Of a stretch of 64,000 nucleotides of DNA, positions 25,701 to 37,700 are shown in pieces (within the stretch, counting starts at the first letter, position 1; each line of letters opens with the position of its first letter). The stretch spans positions 2,205,001 through 2,269,000 of the forward strand of contig WPIO01000048.1 in assembly GCA_009760855.2 (NCBI GenBank). Reading direction: 5' to 3'. A program made the position numbers and the translations under genes. The stretch is from Cristatella mucedo. Its lineage: Eukaryota; Bryozoa; Phylactolaemata; Cristatellidae. The notes beneath the pieces were generated by a model, which was given only the letters and a program-made list of their open reading frames with translations, made no database searches and had not been told where the DNA came from.

Positions 25701-28700
25701 GACTGGTAGCCAGTGCAGTTCGGCAAGAAGTGGTGTGATGTGGCAACTGCGATGCTCACGACATACTAGCCTAGCTGCAGAGTTTTACACCAGCTGTACG
25801 CGCCTGATTGCACAGGCCGGTAGGCCAGCAAGCAGTGAGTTACAGAAGTCAAGACAAGATGTCCCAAATGCATGGACCAACTTAGACATGGTATCCTTAT
25901 CTAAACAAGCCCAAATTTTTAGCAATGCTATGTAGCTGAAAGTAGGCAGACTTAATTGTGGAGATAATGTGGTCGTCTAACAAAAGGTCACTTGGGAACG
26001 ACACCAATAATTCATAAGTACACAACAGAGAATCACAAGGACCCACTAACTGCTGTAATAAACAGGTGTATTTCAAGCTTCTTTGTTATAAATTATGCCA
26101 GAGGATACTGTATGGAAGGACTCTAGTAGTGCAGACTGCTTCTGGGCAGAATGACAAACGGCTTTAAACCAAAGCGAGTGCAGCAGACACAACGTGACAC
26201 TACGATGCAATGGCATTACACGGTCGGATAGGCAAGTGACTTCGTGCCGACAGTTCTGTTCCTTACGTCCAGACGGGCAATCAATCAAGCAGAACGAAGA
26301 CGAGCGTGCGTGTTCACAATACACTGCAAAGCTTTGCTCGCACGCGATATCTGCACGATGTCCACTATTATCGACGGCCAGCTCAATTCTGGGTGAATCT
26401 TGTTGAGCTGTCACAGCGCAGTTTGACAACGAATCCACTCAAACACTGCACAGGGCTTACGACGCGTACTTCAACCTCGCCGGTTCCTTGTCTGGCTCAA
26501 GGGGAATTCGTGACCCAAGTCTCCAGCAGCATACGACCATCGGGCTCTGCATGATGGCAAGCAGCACACGATTTTACGACCACAAACTTCAAGTTTTGGC
26601 CAAGTTACCTGATTTGGGTGAAGGCATATGCAGTTGACTGGACCCTTTGCCACATGAGTGCGCTGAAGGCTTTTAGATCTGCGAAAGACAAAGCATAATT
26701 AGGTGGCCATACACTACGTGCATGCTCAGGGAAGCATTCCAAGTTCATCACCGATGTGACAAACATTCTCGGTGAGAAACACCACGATGGCTCGTTCACA
26801 AGAGTTGCTCGGTAACAAAAAAGATTACTATATCTTATCAGTGAACACGAGCCCCTGCACTGCCTTTCACGAAACGTTAATGGCATTGCTATGCGCTGTT
26901 TGCAAGAGCAACCGCACATGCCAGAAGACCACAAATGCAATTTCAATAAGCTATCGTGGGAGGAAGGGGGTTGCATAGCAATCGCAAAAAACTGCCAAGC
27001 CTTCTAAAAAAAAGCTCTAAGTAATACGAAAAATTCGGGTAAGGAGTAGTCAGCCACATTGACTTGATCGCAGTAAAGTCGCCACGAGGTGGACCAGTCA
27101 CTTCTAACGAGGTGTGCCCTATCGAACCAATGTTGAGTGGTACTTAAATCAGCTCGCTCTCAGTGTGCATGCTAACGATTGGGAAGAATTCGAAAGATGC
27201 AGCACACAGATGCCTGTACTAGGTGACACCAGGGAAATCTGCCGGTAGGGCAAACTTTCGCATCGCCCTCCTTCGTGCCAGCCTCTACTGCACTTGTCAT
27301 TTAGCTTGTCTCCCAGGCTAAAAGACCAATAGCTCCCTGCTTCCCTAAAGTCACCCTCCTGCATGAAGCCGCAGAGATTCCTTTCTATTTACCTAAAACA
27401 CTTAAAAAGATGCACTACACTAAGTGCAGGCTTGAATGCTGCTTGAACAAGTCTGGGTTTGCCATCGATCTAGCCAGTTTCAAAAACTACATCCGTGTCC
27501 ACAACCGGAAACTTAGAAAACTTAGGGCTTCTTTTGTTACTTGCAAACCACGGTCTTTCCAGTCAGGCCCATTACATATTCATAAGACAGGATACCAAGT
27601 ATTTTGCTAATAACTTCTCAACCTTCTTCGTTGAAAAATTGCACAGATTTATGCCTCCATAAAGCCACCATTGCTCAATCAAGTGGTGAGTCGAAACCTG
27701 TGATCTCCCTTATAAATTTTCTGAGGTCCATGTATACGAAAAGGTCACCTTAATCAAACCTTGCAAAAAGATCTCATAACTCACAACCCTATAATATCTT
27801 CCTATTCCGATGGTCTTCATTGGTGGACAAACTTGGCCTAGCCATAGCTCAGTTGATAAGTGCTCCTCTTGATAATGGGGTTGTTCCGAAGTCTTTCAAA
27901 TCGGCCATTGTTCGTCTAATATTAAAAAAGCCCAGATTCGATTCAGAGATCCGAGCAAACCGTTGTTAATCTCCCTTCTTTTATGCTTAAGATTCTTAAC
28001 AGAAACTGTAGCTAAGCTTGTGCAACACATAGATAAGAATACAATCAAAAAATTTTCAATCGAAATTCAAGCGACACTACGCCACTGAAATTCTGCTCTC
28101 CTATGTAACCAACAACATCATAAGCAGCAATGACAGTTGTAATGTCAATACCCTGGTCTTGCTCGATCTATAAGCTACACTTGACAATATTGGTCACGGT
28201 ATCCTACTCGAACGATTGAGAACACCTATCGGTCTGATCGACGATACGCTAGATTAATTCAAATCGAGCTTGTCTGATCGTGTTCAATCTGTGTTGTGTA
28301 GTAGTCACTTCTCATCCAGCAGACCAAGCACACATACAACTCCACATGGGTCTGTTCTCGGTCCTTTGCTGTTCTCTATTTATAGTGAGCCTATGGGAAA
28401 AGTGATTGAGGCCAATGGGAGCTTTTATCACTTCTATACTGACGACACTCTGGTGCACTTGTCATTTTAACCATCAAAATCAGCTACAGCGATTGAAAAA
28501 CGGAATGCTTGCCTTGCAGGCACCCGATCATGGGTGTTTTCATAAACTAAACAATAAGACTAAATTCCTGCTCATAAGATACACAAGCATGCGGCTGGAT
28601 GGACTAGGAGATTGCTTCTCTCATTAGTGATGCTGTATCAATATACATCCTGTGATCGTCATCGTGTGATCAGAGTTTAAATGTCCTATTTTCTAAGTGT

Positions 28701-31700
28701 TCAAAGTTTAAAAGCTTCATTATGAAGGCTGCTTCTACATCTGGCTATTATGTTCCATCCCTTTCTAAGATTTGGGACTGTCTAACACGGTGGCTGGTTA
28801 AAAATCTTTCTAGCTCCCTGGTTCTGTCGAGGCAGGATGATAGCAATTCCGTTTTGGCTCAGCTGCTGAAAAATGAGTTATGCCTCTGCAGCTGGTGATG
28901 ACTACGGCTGCTTAGTTTGTTTACACATCCTAGAGGTCCAGCTATGGGTCGGTTTTGCTGAAGGAGCTGCAATGGCTCTTAGTCGATCTATAGATACAGA
29001 GAAGAGAAGATTTCTTACGCTGACCCACAAACCCCATGAGACTTGGCTCCTTCATACCCAGCTGAGAAGCGTCACCAGTTCCAGCCTCCTAGTGCATGCA
29101 GGCATCTAGCTAACCGATGGCCACAAGTGTCTTCGTGCTTTAGGAGGCTGACCTAGGCATGATACCTGCTTGCTTTAGTGTGCTTGATTGACACCGTGCA
29201 GGCCACTAGGCCCTGGGTACTGATTCTCTGGCAGTGAGTTCTAGAGCTACTGGATAAAGCTTAAGTTCTCTTAACCTGCTATGCAAACGACCTCTATCCC
29301 GACCTATAAAATATGGAGATAATAACCGAATTAACAAAAAAGCACATGATAGAAACCTCGGACAGTCAAACTACAGTAGTATCCAGTACTTAGTTTGAAG
29401 GGAACTTGAGTATAGCGACTCAGTAGAGGCTCTAGACAATTTATCAAGAATAAATGAAACGTATCACAACAAGTATCAACTTTAAAAATGATGAGATCCC
29501 ACGTGCTATTTGCCATAGAGCAATATATATTGTACTAAGTAAAGTTCTAGCCTGAGCAGTTCCTTGAATAGCGGTTTGGATGTTGCTATAAAAAAAAGAC
29601 AAAAGATGCCGCAGAGCTGACCTGTTGGCAGACTTTGAAAGGTCTACAGCTCCTAATGTCAAGTACCCATGGGTGTCAATGAAAGTTTTAGCTCCACGTT
29701 TAATGCATACATGCACAAGCATTATGTGTGCTTGCCGGGACAGGAATCAACACAGCATACTGACACTGCTATCGTTTGTTCTCGGGCACTGGCTGACTCT
29801 GCTACAGAACAATTGTTAGCGTTACAATATCAACCTGCTCAACACACCCTACTAGATAAATTGCATCATACATGACATCAGCAGTTACTTGCAACTCAGC
29901 CAGAGCTACATATATACAGTGCTGAAATCAATGCATCGTAGGAATGAACACGAATCTGAAACTTTCTGAGTTTTAAAATCACGTCCAAAATACTGCCACA
30001 GGGTAAGATTAATATGAGGCAGTAAATGTACAAGATTGTGCATGCTGCCACCTCGGTTGGACTACTAAGTGCGGGGAAAACAGGCACAATTAGCTTGTTT
30101 AGCGTTTCACGTGGGTCCGGAAACAGTTGTGGTTTTCGAAGGATAGTTTTTGGCAGCAGTCAGAAGACGGTGAAGTAAGATGTTTTGGATGTTCCAGATA
30201 TTTGTGCATGCAATACACAGGCCAGATCTGGCTTGAGAATATGCAAGAAATCGAGTAGTGCAGTTAGAGCAAGAAACCAGCTCACTACGTCTCCTGATGA
30301 AAAAAAGCCGTAGAGCACTATAACACTGCTTTAGAAGTCTTGGCAAACACATGAGATGCCAAAACCATGGTCACCTGCATGGGTTATAATGTGTTCACTG
30401 AAATTATGAGATGGTAGTTTAATTTAGCGCATGCATTTAGAAAACAGAGATAGTTAAAACCTAAGACAGTTTTAAAGAATTCTTTAATTTATTGTTTACC
30501 AGAAAACGCTTGTCGATTTTTCTTTCCATCGCAGCATCGAATTGTAGCATCTCTTCGAACCATATCAAACTTATGGCTGTGAATACTCAAATTAGCATGT
30601 TTCAAACTCTCGATAGTTGATGAAAAATGCCCAACACGGTTGGTGTTATAGATTTTTATAGTCGGATATTAGATGCATTCATTAAATCTTACTTTGCAGT
30701 GCTCCGACGGTACTGGGAAATAATATCTGTCAAGAATGGTGACTAGGTCGGTAGCCAGAAATTGCCCCAGTTACTATAAAAGCAGGGTCACTGTGCATAT
30801 TTTCACCTGGTAAGATAACCAGGTCGGTAGCACGTTCGATTTGTTAGAAATAGTGCTAACTCTTGCGAATCATATGCTCTGGTGAAATTATGCTGGCCTG
30901 CAGTCCATGAATAAACTAAATTATCAGATATAATAATAAGTCAATCCTCAGGGTGCGTAGATTTTTCAAGTCAGCACTGTAAGTAGTTCGACAACCTATT
31001 AGGAAAGTGTCAAAACATCTTCGAAGAGCTAATGGTAACGTGGCCTACAGGTTTATCGAAATTGGTAAGCCAGAATAAGCATGGGAGGCTTTCTATGGTA
31101 AATCGGATCTCGACTTCAAAGGCTGCCAATAACGTCTGCTATCTCTCGAGTTCCCAAAGTAGAAACAACTCGACATACAAGTTAACAGTGATCTGCTACA
31201 GACATGCCCAAATAGGTCCACCCTAATTCATTGATAGGTTCAGATAACTGCCACATACCTGAGGTCCCAAATCCTTGTGCACCCATCCTCATTGCCCGAG
31301 TACATCCACCGGCCATCCTCTTGGAAGCCAACGGCAGTGCAATTCTTTGGTATGTTGTCATAACTAATTACGGGATTAGAGTTCGTTGAGTTTATATCAT
31401 ACATGCGTATGTGCTGGTAGCCTTCAACGTGGAAAGAATATGAGGTGGGTAAGTATGTACACAAATCTGCATGAGATCCCACAACTCTCGGCTTCAGAGC
31501 TTCGGCTGCAGCACTGTACAAGACAAGCATAGCAACATACCTGCGGCTGCTATGCATGCTCGGTCAGGTGTGACAGCCAACGCATTCACCTGCTGAAAAA
31601 AACACAGAAGCTATTGCTGGCTAAACAGGAACTAAGTGCAATGTATGTCACAGGTGAATGTACATCCAATCAAAAACATGCACAGGCAATACTGTAGGTA

Positions 31701-34700
31701 TTCTGTTAAATATCTGTTAAATAAAACCACGAGATCAAACCAACACACACTGATAGTTCTGACTCAAACTCAAATGAAGCCACACTCAAATAGCCCTCAA
31801 ATAATCATTTGAAAAGCGACTATTTAAAATTTGCTTCAACATGGTGTTGATACAATCGACTCCCCTTATAAGAATATGCTCAGGCTAGCAAAAGGCATTC
31901 TTATTCTCATATTCAGAGTAAGACTAACCTTGCAAAAAATGTGGGATGCAGAACTGCTATTCTTACAAGCACAGTATTTATATGTGGAGTCGACTGCAAT
32001 TCGTGCTATGTTCTTTCAGAGTTGAAACATGATGTTCCAGCAAGACATGTCCGAAAGTACAGGAGGCCAAGCCAGTAAACCGACTTACAGTTCAAAGAAA
32101 CACCACGGCTCCTCCATACTTAGCTTCAGTAAAAAAATATACTAGCTGATTTAACAGCCTCTTGGTATAGCGTCAGAAGAGCCTTTACGGCTATCACCAC
32201 CGCTTGCAGTAGCAATAAAGGATCGCTCACCGAAGGATTCGAACCCACGATATCGGGACTGAGGTTGTGAAAAATATCCGCTTTAACTAGTGGGCCACCA
32301 CGACTCACCAATCACCATCACGGCTTCAGTGGTGTCATCTACTGGGAAATAAAATAATAATAATAATAACAATGCACTTGATAAAGCGCCCTCAGAGAAC
32401 TCAAACGCTTTCTAGGCGCTTTACATTTGCTGCAAAGGGCAATGCAATTTAATGGTGAGTAATATCATACTTGATAAACAAACAAAATGAATAACATGGT
32501 TAGGGGTGACATGCACAGGGTTAGCGTGCAAATGTGGTTAGTGGCAGCATGCACATTGTCAGCACGCATAAGCACATAAAAGAAAAGCCTTAATTGTGCT
32601 AGATACAGTATGAGAAAGCCAAGAGGGAGAGTATAAATGGCATATTTTGAAAAGAGGAATTAGAACAGATCCGTGAGGCGTCCCATAATTCAAAGACTGA
32701 TCGGACAACGGCTAGCCACTAACACCTCATACCTAAAACCTACTATTGTTCGCAACAAAGAAATATAGACACAATAACTCAACCTCTCTAAACATATTAC
32801 ATGGATTTTTTCCTCTCCTCCGGCTCCCTCGACAAACAACTTGCCATCAACTCTCCCCATGCTCTCATCTATCTACTATCAATCACATGCTTCGTGACCG
32901 TATCTTGCAATTATCCCCCCTGTTTAAAGCTGTGCCTACACGGCAGACTTTCCTCCTAAGTTGGCGCAGATTTTGGACCGATTTCTCACAAATTTGGGCT
33001 ACTATGTAACCTTACCGTCACTACATTTTGGAGGAGGAGCCAAGTTTGCACAGTCTCACGATGGAGAATCTGTTTCTACTTTTTGGCTCCTTGTTGATCC
33101 AGCCGACTAATAACCCCCCCCCCCTGGGGCTCGGCACATAATAATAACAATGCACTTGATAAAGCGCCCTCAGAGAACTCAATCTCATTCTACTAGGCGT
33201 TTTACATTTGCTGCAAAGGGAAATTCGATTGAATGGTGACTAATATCATGCTTGATAAACAGCTAGAATAACATGGTTAGGGGTAACATGCACAGTGTCA
33301 GCATGCAAGTGTGGTTAGTGGCAGCATGCACAGTGTCAGCATGCATAAGCACATGAAGGACGAATCACAGGGATCCACTAAATGCTGTCCTAAATAGGTG
33401 TGTTTTTAAGTTCTTTTTAAATGGGGTCAAGTCAGATGTCGTGACGCAAGTCGGGAGTGAGTCAGGCTTTGAGCCCATACGAACTAAATGCACGGTCTCC
33501 AAAGAATTTGAGGTTTGTACAATGTATAGGTAAATAGTTAAAAATTCCGAAAACCGAGTGGTACGATGCTTGTCCTGATTGAGGATGTAGATCTGACAGG
33601 TAGGCTGGAGCCAAAGAATGAAGGGAGCTAAAAGTGAGCGGCAAAACCTCGAATTCGATCCATTGCTTGACTGGTAGCGTAGCCAGTGCAATTCGGCGAA
33701 AAGTGGTGTGATGTGGCAACTGCGATGCTCGCGACAGACAAGCCTAGCTGCAGAGTTTTGCACCAGCTGTAAGCCCTTGATTACGCATGCCGGTAGGCCA
33801 GCAAACAGTGAGCTACAGAAGTCAAGACGGGATGTCACAAATGCATGGACCAACTTAGACGTGGTATTCCTATCTAAACAAGCCCTAATTTCAGCAATGC
33901 TATGTAGCTGAAAGTAGGCAAACTTGACTGTGGAGCTAATGTGGTCGTCTAACAAAAGGTCACCTTGAAACGTGATGCCTAGATTTCGTGCAGATTCAAC
34001 AGGAGATTTGCTGGCAGAGCCGATTTTGAGCATTAGCCTCTCCAATGTCTGAATCTTGCTTGGTTTGCCCGTAACTAGTAAGTAAGTTCTATCATCATTC
34101 AATTTAAGAAAATTTGCTTCCATCCATGTCTGGATGTCATAAATACATGAAGCAAGGGAATTGAGAGAATTTGACTTGCTAGAGGGGCGGGAGGGATCAA
34201 AGCAAAGGTACACCTGAGTGTCATCTGCATAGAAGTGAAAGCCCAGTCAAGCAACGGATTGACTTCAAGGTTTTGTCGCTCATTTTTAGGTCTCTACATT
34301 CTATGGCTCCAGCCTATCTTTCAGAGATACTACCCCATCAGGCAAAGCATCGTACCACTCGCTTTTCGGAATCCAACAGTCTAGAAATACCTCGTACAAA
34401 CCTTAAATCCTTTGGAGACCGTGCATTTAGCTCGTATGCTCCCACAGCCTGGAACTCCCTCCCGACCTGCTTCAGAACATCCCCTGACCTGACCACATTT
34501 AAAAGAAACTTAAAAACATACCTATTTAGGACAGCATTTAGTGGGTCCTTGTGATTCGTCCTCGATGTGCTTATGCGTGCTGACACTGTTCATGCTGCCA
34601 CTAACCACATTTGCATGCTGACCCAGTGCATGTAACCCCTAACCATGTTATTCATTTTGTTTGTTTTTCAAGCATGATTTTACTTACTATTCTATTGCGT

Positions 34701-37700
34701 ATCACTTTGCAGCAAATGTAAAGCGCCTAGAAAGAGATTAAGTTCTCTGAGGGCGCTTTATCAAGTGCAATATTATTATTATTATTATTATTAGATTGTG
34801 ATTGGCAATCACATAAGCAAGAGGGAGACTATAAACCGTGAAAAGAACCGGACCAAAGAAAAGCATGGAGCCTTGAGGTACCCCATATTTCAGAGGTAGC
34901 TCAGATGATCTTTGTCCATTCACTTCACTTCACTTTCGCATTTCACATTCACTTCAATACTCTGGAGTCTCCTACTGAGATGGGACCTGAACCATTGCAG
35001 AGCAGTGCCAGTGATGCCCAGGCGAGATGAGAGGCGCTCTAAAAGAACATGGGGATCGATGGTATCAAAAGCTGCCGAAAGATCGAGCAAAACAAGCAGA
35101 GACACTCTATCTATGTCTGCATTCCCAAGTAGGTCGCTGTACACCCTAAGCAATGCTGATTTTGTGGAGTGATTAGCTCTAAAGCCAGACTGGAACTTAC
35201 TAGCAAGGTTCGAACTTTCAAAATATGAGTTCAGCTGGTCCGCCACGACCAGTTTCAGTGTCTTTGATAGGAATGGTAGAAGGGAGACTGGGCGGTAGTT
35301 GCTCAAGTTCTCTTGGCCTAGTGTAGCTTTCTTGAGAAGTGGCCTCACTACAGCTTTTTTGAAAGGTGCTGGGACATGACCTGAGGCTAATGACGTATTA
35401 TTGATGTTAGCTATGCATGGCAGCAGCAGATCAATGCAACGTAGGAGCAGCACAGTGGGAATAGGGTCCAAAGGACTTGTTGACTTTTTTGAATGGGATA
35501 TGAACTTCAGGACGAGATCACTAGTGACCTGCTGAAACGTAGACGTTTAGGTGCAGCCAGGAATCAGGGAACAGCATTCTAAGGGGATGTTGTCAGCGCA
35601 GGGATGGGCTCCCTGATCTTGTCTATCTTCTGCACAAATAATCAAAAGAAGCGATCGGCTAGATCATCACAGGGATTATCAGGTAAGGAGCTAGCCTGGG
35701 AGCGGTTGAGGAGATGGTTGATCATTGATATCAGCATTTTTGGATTGTGCATTTGTGATTCAACGATGTTTTTATAGAAGCTAGACTTGGCCTTTGCTAG
35801 GATCGATTGGTGTGACCTACAGTAGTCTTCGTATGCCTGTCAATGGACAGTCAGTCACGATCTTTTGTATGCTTTTTTAACCTTGCGCTTAGTAGACCTG
35901 GCTAGTTTAATGTCTGAGGTAAACCATAGGCCGTCTGGGCAAGGCCTCACAGTGTGCTTAGTCAGAGGTGCAAACTCGTCGAGCATGTCAGCTAGTGTCG
36001 TGTTGTAGCTATCTACAAATGATGACAGCTCGGAAGGGGGACTGAGCAGCAGAGGTGAAGCAGATATTCTCGCACGGACAGCATCGATGTCAAGGGTCTT
36101 GAGGTTTCGAGATTCACAGATGATTTTAGAGGAGGAGGGCACACATTGTAGACTGAATGAGATCTGCATGTGGTCAGATAAGCAGGATTTGGTAATAATT
36201 GGTGATGACAGTTGCAGGAGAAAATCTGGTCGAGTGTGTGACCCTTGATGTGAGTAGGGCGATGCTCATGAGCTAGGGCCATGCACATGCACAAGAGATA
36301 GTGAGTCAGTCAATGCACGAAATTCAGTGGTGAAGGCGTAAGATAAGTTATCAGAGTGAACGTTAAAATCACCCATAACGAGGAGGGATCGATTTCTAGC
36401 ACACAGAATCGAAATGAGATCGGAGAAATAAGAGATAAAGGAAGATTTGGTACCTGGTGGGGATAGACTGCTGCCACCATTGGTAGCTTGTTTTCGGGCG
36501 AGACCAAGACAATTGATTCAAGACTGCTTCGAGGGTACTGCAAATGGCTTGAAGTTGAATTTCGAGTGCACGATAACAGCAACTCCGAGAAACACATACA
36601 CCCACGACTAAAATAAAAATAGCTGACGTTTGTAGGATCGAGTTATATTGAGGCGTTCAGAGCAAGACCTTGAAGACGGGATGCTTATGCATCGTAGCCA
36701 AGTTGTAAGCATTTTCTACATAGAACGAGTCGTGGGTCTGTTTATGAAATCCCCTAGCAAACCGGTAACGGTACATTTTATTTAAAAATTGGGAAACTGA
36801 GCAGGGCTAAATAAAATGTACCATTACCCGTTTGCTAGGGGATTTCATAAACAGACCCACGATGCGAATGAATTACAAATGAATTATATATATATATATA
36901 TATATATAATTCATTTGTATATCGCCCAAAAAGAACTTAATCTCTATTCAGACGCGTCACATATGCCTCGGGGTTCGAGCCCACGACCTCAGCCAGGTCA
37001 CAGTTTTCACGAACCGTACTCGCCCACAAGCCCACAAGCATGACATGAAGATGAAGCGCATGGCTCTACAAGCCGGCACTGCATACTGTTGTAAAATACA
37101 ATGCGATGCATCTCAGTCTGTAACTTCACAAAGCCATAAGGACTAAATGGGTGATAAGCCAGAGTTTTCTATAATGCATTAAACGCCCAAGTGGCTTACA
37201 ATGCACATTCGGTTGCCAACAGACTGCATATCACGCAACAAAGAGAAAGGGAGAAGAGTAGGTGAGTCAGCAAGTCAATCGACAAAGTGAGTAACATGGA
37301 AGCACCATCGCAGGATGGCTGCAAAGGATATGCCAAAGTCGGCAGATGGTTAGAAGATATCTTTGGGGAAGATTTGTTGGAGTATGACAGTCTAGGACCT
37401 GCAGAGCAAAAGCTGCTGCCAACAGTCTATAGGCAAATGCAACAGCTAATTTATTTTCTAAATAAGACCTAGGGTTCGAGGAGGCTCAAATTAGTGCAGC
37501 AGTTCAGCTAGGTATGAAGCAAAAGCCAAGGCAGACCTCGTGGATAAGAGTAAAACTTTACTCTTTAAAAATTGATCAACCACAAGCTATTGCAGCTCCA
37601 TCAGCAAAGGCGACAGATGGGTGAACTTCTTATATATTTTCTGACCCGCCATGTAGCCATATTTATCACGAGCTGTTAAGGGTGAATAGTTTTTTGGTAT

